From assembly GCA_018267615.1 (NCBI GenBank), contig JAFDYD010000020.1, forward strand, positions 1 to 64,000: a DNA stretch of 64,000 nucleotides. The letters are read 5' to 3'. The notes beneath the pieces are model-generated. The model did not search any database and was not told where the DNA came from. It saw nothing but the letters and a program-made list of their open reading frames with translations. The position numbers and the translations under genes were made by a program. Positions 45,388 to 54,709 of this stretch are shown in pieces. The first letter of the stretch is position 1. Each line of letters starts with the position of its first letter. Source of the stretch: Bacteroidota bacterium (GTDB lineage: Bacteria > Bacteroidota > Bacteroidia > Chitinophagales > Chitinophagaceae).

Positions 45388-48300
45388 ATGAAATGTGCAA
45401 CCTTAGTAGTTTTCATAAGCTTTCTTAGTTCGTCCTTACTCGCCCAGCAAACTCTATTTATCAATGATCCGCAGGCTACTTTCAAGCAGGCGAAAGAATA
45501 TTTTCAAAAGGAATATTATAGTCTGGCTTATCCATTGTTCAAAGATTTACAATCTAATTTACGTGATGCCGATAAAAGCGATGCGGCCATCGAATACCAG
45601 GAAATCAAATATTATACATTGGTATGTGCGCTGAAACAAAACGACAGTAGCGCAGTTACGGAGTCTAAATCTTTCATTGCACTTGAAAATAATAAAGCGA
45701 GATCTGAGATGCTCAGCTATCATTTGGCTGAATATTATTTTCGTAAACAGGATTATGCAGCCGCTGTTCACTTGTATGAAAACACCAGCATCGACAATCT
45801 TAGTAACAAGGAAATTGCGGATTTAAAATTTCACCAGGGTTACGCATATTTTACGCGTCAGGAATTTGACAAGGCAAAACCACTTTTAGATGCTATCCGT
45901 CAATTGCCAAAAGATCCAAATTATCTCGATGCTAATTATTATTATGGATTTATTTCTTTTTATAATAAAAACTACCGGGAAGCACTAAACGCTTTTACGA
46001 TTGTGGAAGACAAGCCTAAGTATGCATCCGTGGTTCCTTATTATGTAGCCAATATTTATTTGATGCAGGGGCAAAAGGATAAAGCCATTTCTTATGCTTC
46101 GGCAAAATTGAACAAGGGTGGACAATATTACGATACTGAATTAAGACAATTAGCCGGTCACGGTTATTACGAGCAAAAAGAATTTGAGAAAGCATTGCCT
46201 TACCTGGAGCAATATGTAAGCAAATCAAAAAAAGTATCGAGACAGGATTTATACGAGTTGTCTTATTGTTATTATCAAACAAAAAACTGGACAAAAGCGA
46301 TCGAAGGTTTCCGGCAGATCGGTGGAAAGGAAGATTCGCTCACGCAGAACGCAATGTATTTGTTGGGCGATGCATATCTCAGAACGGGCCAGAAAGCAAA
46401 TGCGCGCAATGCATTTCTGGTGTGTTCATCCAATAGCAGCAATAACACGCAAAGAGAAATTTCAAAATTCAATTATGCAAAACTCTCTTATGAATTGGGA
46501 TACCAGGATATAGCGTTGACAGAACTCAGGGAATTTCTTCGCATGTTTCCTTCGTCAACATATGGCAAAGAAGCAAGAGAGTTACTCGTGAATGTTATGG
46601 CGAATACCAGCAATTATAAAGACGCATTGGCATTAATGGACAGTGTACAAAATCCTTCGCCAACCGCAAAGCAATTATATCCCCGGATTTTATATGGACG
46701 CGCAACGGAACTGATCAATGATGGTTTGTTATCGCAGGCAAATGATCTACTCGATAAAGCTTTGAAAGAACCGAATAACACTTCTGTGCTTCCTTATATT
46801 AATTTCTGGAAAGGGGAAATATCTTATCGTCTCAACCGCATTGATGATGCGATTCCATATTATTTCGAATACCTGAAAAGTGGTGTGGCCAATGGAGAAG
46901 CAAATATTAGCAATGCAAAATATAATCTCGGTTATTGTTTCCTAAAAAAAGAAAACTACCGGCAAGCGCAAGGATTTTTTGAACAGGTAGTAAAATCACC
47001 AAAAATAAATTCTTCTCCGCTGGAACAAGATGCTTATATCCGTGATGCGGATTGCTATTATATGAATCGTGATTTCAAAACGGCGTTGAGTATGTATAAT
47101 AAAGCGCTTGATTATTCCTGGCCATCGAGCGACTATGCAACTTTCCAGAAAGCGATGGTAGCAGGAGTGAATAATGGCAATGAGAAAATCACGTTGCTCA
47201 ATGGATTGATCCGAAAATATCCTTCTTCAGGATTAATTCCCGATGCGAATATGGAAATTGCGAACACTTATCTCTCCAATGAACAATACAACCAGGCTTT
47301 ACCATATCTGAAAAATATCATCAGCTCCACCAACAACGATGCATTAAAACCAAGAGCATACCTGCGTGCCGGCATTGCATATTATAACCTGGATAATAAT
47401 ACAGAGGCGTTGAATCAATACAATGCGTTATTGAAACAATATCCAAACTCTGCAGAAGCGCAGGAGGCATTGGACAATGCAAAATCAATTTATGTTGCCG
47501 AAGGAAAAAGCAGCGACTATGTGAATTTTGCGAAAACACTTGGCGTAAATATTTCATCGAGCCAGGAAGATCAACTGGCATACCAGGAAGCAGAGGTTCA
47601 ATTCAATGATGGAAATTTCAACGGTGCCGTTCAGAAATTTGAAAATTATCTGAGCAAATTTCCCGATGGAAAATTTTCTATCGAAGCCAATTATTATAAG
47701 AGTGAAATCTATTTTAACCAAAAGAATTGGCCGAAGGCAGCTTCCGGTTATGAAGCAGTGGCGGATAAAACGCCGAATAAGTTTGCAGAAAAATCATTGT
47801 TGCAGGCGGCGCGCATCAATTTCTTTTATATCAAGGATTTTGCAAAGGCCGAAAAATATTTCGACAAGCTAAAAGATTTTGCTTCGTCGCAGGAAAACAA
47901 AATGGAAGCAATGCGCGGATTATTGCGCAGCCAGTTTGAATTGCAACAGTGGACGGACGGACTTGCCAATGCAAAAGATTTACTTGAGCAGAAAGGTTCG
48001 AGTACAGATGATAAGATACTTGCTAATATGGTGATCGCAAAATCTTATCAAACGAGCAATCAATGCGAAACCGCTTTGCAATATTTCCGGACCGTTGCAA
48101 GTATGAGCAAAGCCGCGTATGGTGCGGAAGCGAGATACCAGGTAGCAGATTGTCTATTTCAACAAAATCAATTGAAAGATGCTGAGAAAGCAGCATTCGA
48201 AGTGATCAATAAATCCGGTTCGTATGAAAACTGGGTTACGAAATCGTATATGTTATTGGGAGAAATCTATTTTAAAGAAAAAGATTATTTCAATGCGAAA

Positions 48301-48417
48301 GCGACATTTCAAAGTGTAGTGGAAAATGCGAAGATTGAAGATTTACGCCAGCAGGCACAAAAAAGATTGGACCAGGTAAACGAAGAAGAAAAAGCAAATA
48401 GTAAAGTAAGTAATTAG
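45388..48417 (+). CDS. Large secreted tetratricopeptide-repeat protein
   Basis: A protein of 1009 aa. A signal peptide (MKCATLVVFISFLSSSLLAQ) is followed by TPR-like helices throughout. There are repeated NAYY, AEYYFRKQDYAAAVHLYE, YEQKEFEKALPYLEQYV and YKSEIYFNQKNWPKAASGYEAVADKTP patterns. It is long, acidic to neutral and without an obvious anchor. The downstream gene encodes an outer-membrane barrel, and such TPR plus barrel pairs occur together in Bacteroidota, so the TPR protein is probably periplasmic and works with it in envelope assembly or cell-envelope structure. Function is inferred only. Confidence 0.88.
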   Translation: MKCATLVVFISFLSSSLLAQQTLFINDPQATFKQAKEYFQKEYYSLAYPLFKDLQSNLRDADKSDAAIEYQEIKYYTLVCALKQNDSSAVTESKSFIALENNKARSEMLSYHLAEYYFRKQDYAAAVHLYENTSIDNLSNKEIADLKFHQGYAYFTRQEFDKAKPLLDAIRQLPKDPNYLDANYYYGFISFYNKNYREALNAFTIVEDKPKYASVVPYYVANIYLMQGQKDKAISYASAKLNKGGQYYDTELRQLAGHGYYEQKEFEKALPYLEQYVSKSKKVSRQDLYELSYCYYQTKNWTKAIEGFRQIGGKEDSLTQNAMYLLGDAYLRTGQKANARNAFLVCSSNSSNNTQREISKFNYAKLSYELGYQDIALTELREFLRMFPSSTYGKEARELLVNVMANTSNYKDALALMDSVQNPSPTAKQLYPRILYGRATELINDGLLSQANDLLDKALKEPNNTSVLPYINFWKGEISYRLNRIDDAIPYYFEYLKSGVANGEANISNAKYNLGYCFLKKENYRQAQGFFEQVVKSPKINSSPLEQDAYIRDADCYYMNRDFKTALSMYNKALDYSWPSSDYATFQKAMVAGVNNGNEKITLLNGLIRKYPSSGLIPDANMEIANTYLSNEQYNQALPYLKNIISSTNNDALKPRAYLRAGIAYYNLDNNTEALNQYNALLKQYPNSAEAQEALDNAKSIYVAEGKSSDYVNFAKTLGVNISSSQEDQLAYQEAEVQFNDGNFNGAVQKFENYLSKFPDGKFSIEANYYKSEIYFNQKNWPKAASGYEAVADKTPNKFAEKSLLQAARINFFYIKDFAKAEKYFDKLKDFASSQENKMEAMRGLLRSQFELQQWTDGLANAKDLLEQKGSSTDDKILANMVIAKSYQTSNQCETALQYFRTVASMSKAAYGAEARYQVADCLFQQNQLKDAEKAAFEVINKSGSYENWVTKSYMLLGEIYFKEKDYFNAKATFQSVVENAKIEDLRQQAQKRLDQVNEEEKANSKVSN

Positions 48418-48432
48418 AATTGAGGCGCTGTT

Positions 48433-48478
48433 AGCAAGTGGCAAGTTGACAGACTTCAGTCGCCACTCGCCACTCGCT
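48433..48478. repeat. Family G inverted repeat
   Basis: The left arm, agcaagtggcaagttgacag, pairs imperfectly with the right arm, gtcgccactcgccactcgct. It lies 3' of the TPR gene, between it and the barrel gene. Confidence 0.75.
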
Positions 48479-48512
48479 ATTCATAAATTAAAGATGTAAC
48501 AACACTAAATAC

Positions 48513-50150
48513 ATGATGATAAAATCATTTTTTGTTTTGGGAATTTGTACGTTGGGATTTGGCATTGCACTAAAGGCGCAGGATACAACCAAGCGCAAAA
48601 CGATTAATATCACATCTACGTTCAAACCAGTTTTACGCGATGCAGTGAAAGTGAATTTTAATGCGGTTCCACCCACAGCGGATACAGCAACACCCAAATT
48701 GAATTACAATATTCCTTCACAATATCTTTTTTTAAGTTATCAGCCTTCAGCATTAAGTCCCGTTGCGTTGCATGTGGACTCTGTGCTCTCCTGGCACAAT
48801 GATAATTATATAAAAGTGGGAATAGGAAATATTCATCAGCCGTATGTTAAGGCGGGATTTAGTTTTGGCGATGGACAAAGTACATTTTTCAATGCGTTTG
48901 CTGATGCGTATACTTCAAAAGGAAGTTTGTCTTATCAGAAAAATAGTTTGATTGGTGTGGGTATTGCCGGGACGGTGAAAACAAAAAATAATCTCGAATG
49001 GAATGGACAACTTGGATTTCGCGCAGATGGAAATTATTTATATGGATTCCGGCCAGACACGTTGAAATATGAAAAGAAAGAACTCCAACAGAATTTCCAA
49101 ACGTTTGAAGGAAAATTTGGATTGCGTAATTCGGTTCCTACAGAATTTGGATTGACTTATAATCCCAATGTTCATGTAACTGTTTTCAGCGATAATCATT
49201 CGCCAAAAGGCTCGGAAGCAAACACTGTATTAAATCTTCCGCTGAAAAAAACAATCGGGGAAAATTTTGCTTTTGATTTGGCATTTACGGGAAATCTTAC
49301 CAATTATAGATTGAATAATCAATCGGCCATCAACAATAATCTCTATTATATTTCTCCGGCACTTTCATACAGATCTTCGAATCTTTTTTTGAAGGCGGAA
49401 CTGACTCCATCGTGGGATCAGAAAGCGTTTCATCTTCTGCCGAATTTCATGGCCGATATTTCTACAAACGATCAACATTTCACACTGCAATTGGGTTGGA
49501 TCGGATATTATGAAAAAGGAAGCTATCAAAGATTCGAAACGATCAATCCCTGGCTCGCGCAACCCAACGCGTTGCTGAATACAAGGGTCCAGGAATTTTA
49601 TGGAGGATTTACAGGATCATTGAACGACCACGTTTCTTATGCAGCCAAATTAGGATTTGCTGAATATTGGAACATCCCATTGTTTGTGAATGACAGCATC
49701 GACGGTAAAACATTTGTGGTTCGCTACGATCATTTGCAGGCGTTAAAAATGCATGGCGAAATAACTTACACGGAAGGCGAACAATTCAGCGCCACTGCTG
49801 CACTTAACATCAATCAATACACGAATATCACGAATGAGCTTAAAGCATGGGGATTGATACCACTCGAACTCACGACCACTTTGAGATGGCAGATATTGAA
49901 AGATCTCTGGGTGAAGGGTGATCTGTGGGCATTTAATGGTGCGCCATATCTTGCAAAAGATGGTACTCCACACAATGCTGACAGAGGATTAGATCTTAAT
50001 GCAGGTATTGAATTCAGGATTACAAAGCAATTGAATCTGTGGTTGCAGATGAATAATATCTTCGATAATAAATATCAGCGTTGGAACCAATATCAGGTTT
50101 ATGGTTTCAATATTCTTGGCGGAGTTATTTTTTCTTTTGGACAGCGGTGA
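48513..50150 (+). CDS. TonB-dependent receptor-like outer-membrane beta barrel without plug
   Basis: A protein of 545 aa (start at 48513 or the next Met). A signal peptide ends near LKAQDTTKRK. The rest alternates polar and hydrophobic residues as barrel strands do, from IRV-like early segments to a C-terminal aromatic (GVIFSFGQR). I see no N-terminal plug domain, so it is shorter than SusC-type receptors. It shares the transcript direction with the TPR gene, with a 95-bp spacer filled by a family G repeat. It is probably an outer-membrane channel or structural barrel. Confidence 0.82.
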   Translation: MMIKSFFVLGICTLGFGIALKAQDTTKRKTINITSTFKPVLRDAVKVNFNAVPPTADTATPKLNYNIPSQYLFLSYQPSALSPVALHVDSVLSWHNDNYIKVGIGNIHQPYVKAGFSFGDGQSTFFNAFADAYTSKGSLSYQKNSLIGVGIAGTVKTKNNLEWNGQLGFRADGNYLYGFRPDTLKYEKKELQQNFQTFEGKFGLRNSVPTEFGLTYNPNVHVTVFSDNHSPKGSEANTVLNLPLKKTIGENFAFDLAFTGNLTNYRLNNQSAINNNLYYISPALSYRSSNLFLKAELTPSWDQKAFHLLPNFMADISTNDQHFTLQLGWIGYYEKGSYQRFETINPWLAQPNALLNTRVQEFYGGFTGSLNDHVSYAAKLGFAEYWNIPLFVNDSIDGKTFVVRYDHLQALKMHGEITYTEGEQFSATAALNINQYTNITNELKAWGLIPLELTTTLRWQILKDLWVKGDLWAFNGAPYLAKDGTPHNADRGLDLNAGIEFRITKQLNLWLQMNNIFDNKYQRWNQYQVYGFNILGGVIFSFGQR

Positions 50151-50318
50151 GTTGAGTTGATTGGTCGATTAGTCTATAAGTCGATTTGGTTGATTGGTTG
50201 AAACGTTGATCGGTTGATAAGTTAACTTATCTTATCTTATCTATATAAATCATTGTTAGCATTAGGAATTTTCAACCAATCAACATTTCAACCAATCAAC
50301 TTATCGAACAATCAACCA
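50151..50318. repeat. Family A long inverted repeat
   Basis: The left part (50151 to about 50222) holds gattggtcgatt, gattggttg, aaacgttg and atcggttg units. The right part (about 50270-50318) holds ttcaaccaatc, aacatttc, aaccaatc and atcgaacaatc. The arms differ by whole-unit indels. It lies 3' of the barrel gene. Confidence 0.86.
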
Positions 50319-50385
50319 CCACCCAGACTTCAGTTTTTTATTTTCCTCAAAATTCCGTTCTTTCGTGTGGTAAACAGTTGAAGAT

Positions 50386-51009
50386 ATGTTCGAGACATTG
50401 AACAGTTATTTATTTCAGCATAAAAGTATCAGTATACCCGGGCTTGGAACCATTATCATGGAGACATTGCCGGCGAGTGTTGATACCAGTACAAAAAATA
50501 TTCTGCCTCCGCTCTATTATTTTCGTTTTGATAAATATGTCGATGCACCCGAACGGGAATTTTTTTCTTACCTGGCTTCAAAAAAAAATATCGAAGACTA
50601 TGAGGCGCTTAAAATTTACAGTGAATTTGCATTTGAGTTGCGTAATAAAATCAGTCTTGAAGAAAGTGTAAAATGGGAAGGAGTAGGGGAGTTGAAAAAA
50701 GATCATGAAGGTAATATTGTATTTGAATCATCGTTGGGAAATCCATTTTTTCTGCAACCTGTTCCTGCGAGAAAAGTAATTCACCCTGATGCAAAACATT
50801 TATTGCTCGTTGGGGATACGGAAAGGACCAGCGTTGAGATGAATGAATTGCTACATACCTCAGACGAACAAAAAAGCAAGAAATGGTGGTGGATTTCCGC
50901 AATCATTGCAGGGGTGATCGCATTGTTGATTATCCTTTTCCATTTTTCTACGCATGGATGGAAAATTGATTCTGCAGGAAACCAGGAGAAATTGGAAACA
51001 AATAAATAA
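50386..51009 (+). CDS. CCDC81-type prokaryotic HU domain protein with one membrane segment
   Basis: A protein of 207 aa. The N-terminal half (MFETLNSYLFQHKSISIPGLGTI, then VKWEGVGELKKDHEGNIVF) matches the Bacteroidota HU-CCDC81 domain. A single membrane segment lies near residues 168-190 (WWWISAIIAGVIALLIILFHF). Related proteins usually end with a SPOR domain that binds peptidoglycan, but this one stops about 20 residues after the membrane segment. It is therefore a short form, perhaps linking cell division or chromosome with the membrane. The start codon is followed by a clean reading frame. A family J hairpin follows. Confidence 0.85.
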   Translation: MFETLNSYLFQHKSISIPGLGTIIMETLPASVDTSTKNILPPLYYFRFDKYVDAPEREFFSYLASKKNIEDYEALKIYSEFAFELRNKISLEESVKWEGVGELKKDHEGNIVFESSLGNPFFLQPVPARKVIHPDAKHLLLVGDTERTSVEMNELLHTSDEQKSKKWWWISAIIAGVIALLIILFHFSTHGWKIDSAGNQEKLETNK

Positions 51010-51030
51010 GCAGGTATTGACTTTGTTTAC

Positions 51031-51136
51031 GTTTGATCGTGAGACGTGAAACGACAGACGTGGAAAATAAATCATAACGTAGTTCTTTTTAGGATGTTTA
51101 TGCTCACGTCTGTCGTTTCACGTTTCACGATCAAAC
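51031..51136. repeat. Family J inverted repeat, 32-bp stem
   Basis: Arms 51031-51062 and 51105-51136 pair over 32 bp with one G opposite T position, separated by a 42-nt loop. The units are gacgtgaaacgacagacg-like. It lies 3' of the HU gene. Confidence 0.94.
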
Positions 51137-51156
51137 ACTGAGTCCACACTTTTTGC

Positions 51157-52062
51157 ATGCACACAAATTTCATCAACTATATTTCTTGCCCGATTTGTCA
51201 TTCAGCCACTATCCATCGTGTTTTGGCGGCAAAGGATTATACCGTTTCGCAAAAGGAGTTTGAGATATGGGAATGCTCAACCTGTACTTTCCGGTTTACG
51301 CAAAATGCACCGGATGCGGTTGCGATCAATGCTTATTATCAATCTGAAAATTATATCTCGCATTCCAACACCAATAAAGGACTGGTCAACCAACTTTATC
51401 ATGCTGTTCGAAAACAAACGCTAACGCGTAAACGAAGATTGGTAAACGCCCGGTCGGCAAACAACGGAAATTCCGGATCGTTGCTGGATATCGGTGCAGG
51501 AACAGGTGCATTTGTGCAGCATATGGAGCAGCACGGATGGAAAGCCACCGGACTCGAACCCGATGAAACGGCAAGGCAGCGCGCCCTTGAAGCGCACCAG
51601 GTAAAATTATTACCTATAGAAGAACTCAACATAATTCCAGCGGAATCATTCGACGCAATTACGATGTGGCATGTATTGGAGCATGTGCATGCATTGCATG
51701 ATTGCATCAGGCAAATAAAAAAAATAATAAAACCTACGGGATATATTTTTATTGCAGTGCCAAATTATACTTCTTATGACGCCGGTTTGTATAAATCTTA
51801 TTGGGCAGCATATGATGTGCCGAGACATCTCTATCATTTTTCTCCCGCATCCATGGAACAACTGCTAGAAAATCATGGATTGACTTTACACGGAATAAAA
51901 CCAATGTGGTTTGATAGTTTCTATATCAGCATGCTGAGCGAGCAATATAAAACGGGCCATTCAAATATTGTAAAAGCATTTTTTAATGGCGCTGTTTCAA
52001 ATTTGAAAGCGGTGTTCAACAAAGAATACTGCAGCTCGCTGATTTATGTTATTGGAAAATGA
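51157..52062 (+). CDS. Class I SAM-dependent methyltransferase with N-terminal Cys-pair motif
   Basis: A protein of 301 aa. The N-terminus has two Cys pairs (CPIC and CSTC) that could bind zinc. The SAM-binding motif I is LLDIGAGTGAFVQHME (about 108-123), and MWHVLEHVH follows. The arrangement matches methyltransferases of O-antigen, nodulation or sugar modification (Methyltransf_23 type). The substrate is unknown. It is convergent with the glutamine cyclotransferase gene across a family D hairpin. Confidence 0.9.
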   Translation: MHTNFINYISCPICHSATIHRVLAAKDYTVSQKEFEIWECSTCTFRFTQNAPDAVAINAYYQSENYISHSNTNKGLVNQLYHAVRKQTLTRKRRLVNARSANNGNSGSLLDIGAGTGAFVQHMEQHGWKATGLEPDETARQRALEAHQVKLLPIEELNIIPAESFDAITMWHVLEHVHALHDCIRQIKKIIKPTGYIFIAVPNYTSYDAGLYKSYWAAYDVPRHLYHFSPASMEQLLENHGLTLHGIKPMWFDSFYISMLSEQYKTGHSNIVKAFFNGAVSNLKAVFNKEYCSSLIYVIGK

Positions 52063-52066
52063 TGGA

Positions 52067-52175
52067 GGTTTTGAACCATGATTAAAGGATTGAAGGATTA
52101 TCATGAAACGTGTTTGCCATATGGACAAATTCATTTTATGATAATCCTTCAATCCTTTAATCATGGTTCAAACCT
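52067..52175. repeat. Family D inverted repeat, perfect 34-bp stem filling a convergent spacer
   Basis: Arms 52071-52104 and 52138-52171 are exact complements over 34 bp, extended by an aggt end with a 1-nt bulge and, on the inner side, one G opposite T. It touches the stop codon of the minus-strand gene. Its twin at 62053-62153 has the same core but an a-t pair where this copy has g-c. Confidence 0.96.
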
Positions 52176-52998
52176 ATTGCAATTTTATCTCAAAAATATT
52201 CGGCCAGAGTTTTCCGGTGATATATATTTTTTTTGTAGTTGAATCGTAGGCGATACCATTGAAATAATCAATATCAGGATATTTTAATTTTTGTTGATCT
52301 CTTAGTGAGGTAAAATCTCCCCTTGCCACAACTTTCCCGTTCGCCGGGTCGATCTTTACCAAGTAATTTGTCTGGTAAACATTTGCATAAATAAATCCAT
52401 TGATATATTCCAGTTCGTTGATCATGGCCATGGGACCATTGTTATCCGACACACCCAATATTTTTATCAGCTTAAAATCTTTTGGATCGTGATAGCTTAA
52501 GTTACTGCTTCCATCGCTGCGGATAAGATAGGTGCCATCAGTCGTCATTCCCCAACCTTCAGAATTCAAATCATACTGTGTGATTTTTTTAAAAGTTTTT
52601 GCGTCATACACAAAACAAACTTTTGGTGTGTCGAGCGTCATCTGAAATACTTTTCCATCGAGAAAAGTAATTCCTTCTCCAAAATATTTTTTATCATCCA
52701 GGTGAACCTTGGTATCAATTTTACCGGTTTTCAGATCGACAATTCCAAACAAAGATTTTGAACTGGGAACCCCATCCGTGTGCCCGGTGCTTTCATAAAG
52801 TTGCCCGTCATGCACCAAAAATCCTTCCGTGTATGATGTGGTATCGTGCGGATACGCATTCACCACCGTATAATTCAATACAGGCATGCTATTACTGTTA
52901 TCTGCGCGATCATTGGAAGCGGACCCGCTGTCGGTGGCATTGCTATTGCAAGCAGTAAAAAGGGCTATCAGTGCGATCCCGGTAATGTTCTTTATCAT
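52174..52998 (-). CDS. Glutaminyl-peptide cyclotransferase (glutamine cyclotransferase family lipoprotein)
   Basis: A protein of 274 aa from the ATG at 52998, where a lipoprotein signal begins (MIKNITGIALIALFTAC). The frame is open to 53043. The family hallmarks are YPHDTTSYTEGFLVHDGQLYESTG, YFGEGITFLDGKVFQMT, SEGWGMTTDGTYLIRSDG, LEYINGFIYANVYQTN and YFNGIAYDSTTKKIYITGKLWPNI. It is a plant-type beta-propeller that cyclises N-terminal glutamine of exported proteins. It is common in Bacteroidota periplasms, where it matures N-termini of secreted proteins. Confidence 0.93.
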   Translation of the reverse strand: MIKNITGIALIALFTACNSNATDSGSASNDRADNSNSMPVLNYTVVNAYPHDTTSYTEGFLVHDGQLYESTGHTDGVPSSKSLFGIVDLKTGKIDTKVHLDDKKYFGEGITFLDGKVFQMTLDTPKVCFVYDAKTFKKITQYDLNSEGWGMTTDGTYLIRSDGSSNLSYHDPKDFKLIKILGVSDNNGPMAMINELEYINGFIYANVYQTNYLVKIDPANGKVVARGDFTSLRDQQKLKYPDIDYFNGIAYDSTTKKIYITGKLWPNIFEIKLQ

Positions 52999-53407
52999 AA
53001 ATGTGGAAAAAAAGGCAAAAATAAGGGGCAAAACCCTAACCATATGCTAGTTTTTTGCTAAAAAATATTTGGAATTATGCTTAAAAAACTGTTGTTTTAC
53101 AATCGCTTATCGTCTGAATACCATTCTGCAAATCATCTTTTCCTCCGGATGCTTTCCCGATTTGATATTCACTCATACAAATCTTTGGTTTTTTATTTGT
53201 TGCTTGCCAATTCCTATTTTAAACTTCGTAGAGTCATTTGATTTCCGACTAATCGATCCGAATGAGTAGTTATCTCCGGTAAATTTTTCCCGTCCAATAC
53301 CTTTATCTATCACATCTGATATCCTGCTGTTACTGTACCGTATTCAATTCTTATGATATGAACCTCTAAATCCACGCTTGTGAAACACCGGTTACAAGAA
53401 AATCTTA
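52999..53407. other. Divergent spacer, about 410 bp
   Basis: The spacer between the cyclotransferase and the M43 protease. It contains one short plus-strand frame (53077-53241, listed separately). There is no exact TAnnTTTG element and no inverted repeat of the usual families. The region after 53250 has no visible coding or structural signal. Confidence 0.45.
53077..53241 (+). CDS. Possible small protein, 54 aa (doubtful)
   Basis: ATG at 53077, stop at 53239-53241. The translation begins MLKKLLFYNRLSSEYHSANH and ends LLANSYFKLRRVI, with a basic start and a hydrophobic segment in the middle (LVFYLLLANSYF). No family is recognised. It might be a small membrane peptide or a chance frame in a long spacer. 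Nothing in its surroundings supports it beyond codon plausibility. Confidence 0.25.
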   Translation: MLKKLLFYNRLSSEYHSANHLFLRMLSRFDIHSYKSLVFYLLLANSYFKLRRVI

Positions 53408-54676
53408 ATGAGATTATTTTTAACTATACTGGTGCTTCTATCTCTGCAATTGCATGCTCTTTCGCAACAGCAATGTACTTCGACTGAATACCGTCAACAA
53501 TTGTTTAATCGTGTTGCGGGATTTTCTTCGAAAGCTGCCGCTATTGAAATGTTTACGCGCAGATTTATTGATAAAAAAACTACAACGAGTGATACTGCTT
53601 CATCTTCGGCGGTGCCTGAAATAATTACCATACCTGTGGTAGTTCATGTTGTTTATCATTCTTCTTCTCAAAATATAAGTGATGCACAAGTGCTTTCACA
53701 AATTGATGTGTTGAATAAAGATTATCGCAGGCAAAATGCGGATGCGGTAAATACACCTGAAGTTTTTCGGAATGTGGCTGCGGATTGTGGAATTCGTTTC
53801 GAACTTGCAACAGTTGACCCAAATGGAAATCCGACTTCAGGAATCATTCATAAGAACACAAATATTCTCGGTTTCAATATCAGCGATGATGTAAAATTTT
53901 CTGCGAACGGCGGTGATGATGGATGGAATCCTGATCACTATCTGAATATCTGGGTAACGAATTTATCCAGCGGTGTTCTCGGTTATGCAAGTATTCCCGG
54001 AAGTCCAAAGGATAAAGACGGTGTAGTAATTCAATACACCGCTTTTGGTACAAATGGTACGGCTACAGCGCCTTTCAATAGGGGAAGAACAACAACTCAT
54101 GAAGTTGGTCACTGGTTGAATCTTTTTCATACATGGGGTGATGCCGACTGCGGTGACGATGAAGTAGCCGACACGCCTCCACAACGCGCCGCTAATAGAG
54201 GATGTCCAAATACGATACGGGTTACTTGTGGTAATGGACCTCTCGGCGATATGTACATGAATTTTATGGATTTCACGGATGATGCGTGCATGAATTTATT
54301 TACCAATGGTCAGCGTGAAAGGATGCGCAGTTTATTTGCGTCCGGTGGTGTAAGAAATGCAATGCTTTCTTCTGTAGCTGCAAACGGAAGATCAAATTCA
54401 CCGTTGCAATCGGGAATCATTGAAGAGTCGAATAATTTTATTGTGAAAGTTTATCCTAACCCAGCCACAAGTGCCGTATTTGTGCAAACATCTTCAAAGG
54501 ACAACACATCGAACTCTATGTTGAATGTTTATAATGAAATGGGGCAAAGAGTGATGACTGTGAAGCTCACGCAACAGGTTCAGCAATTGAATATTTCTCT
54601 GCTCAAATCAGGAATATATTATCTGAAATCTGATGATGGGAAAAATAATACAGTAACAAAATTGGTGAAGTTCTAA
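53408..54676 (+). CDS. Secreted M43 (pappalysin-type) metalloprotease with T9SS C-terminal domain
   Basis: A protein of 422 aa. The signal peptide is MRLFLTILVLLSLQLHALSQ. A prodomain-like region leads to the M43 zinc site HEVGHWLNLFH (HExxHxxGxxH type, where the third His is the last residue shown), followed by MNFMDFTDDACMNLFTNGQ. That segment contains the downstream Met turn. The last 80 residues form a type IX secretion sorting domain: VKVYPNPATSAVFVQTSS, then LNVYNEMGQRVMTV and GIYYLKSDDGK...KLVKF. It is probably exported by T9SS and attached or released at the surface, degrading proteins. Confidence 0.94.
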   Translation: MRLFLTILVLLSLQLHALSQQQCTSTEYRQQLFNRVAGFSSKAAAIEMFTRRFIDKKTTTSDTASSSAVPEIITIPVVVHVVYHSSSQNISDAQVLSQIDVLNKDYRRQNADAVNTPEVFRNVAADCGIRFELATVDPNGNPTSGIIHKNTNILGFNISDDVKFSANGGDDGWNPDHYLNIWVTNLSSGVLGYASIPGSPKDKDGVVIQYTAFGTNGTATAPFNRGRTTTHEVGHWLNLFHTWGDADCGDDEVADTPPQRAANRGCPNTIRVTCGNGPLGDMYMNFMDFTDDACMNLFTNGQRERMRSLFASGGVRNAMLSSVAANGRSNSPLQSGIIEESNNFIVKVYPNPATSAVFVQTSSKDNTSNSMLNVYNEMGQRVMTVKLTQQVQQLNISLLKSGIYYLKSDDGKNNTVTKLVKF

Positions 54677-54709
54677 ATTGAAGTGATTTTTGCTTCTTGT
54701 ATGTATCTG

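Noticed and set aside
45388..48417. Reading the large TPR protein as a SusD-like or Tol-Pal component
   Set aside because: Repeats are generic TPR, and neither SusD hallmarks nor a YbgF-type coiled-coil start is present.
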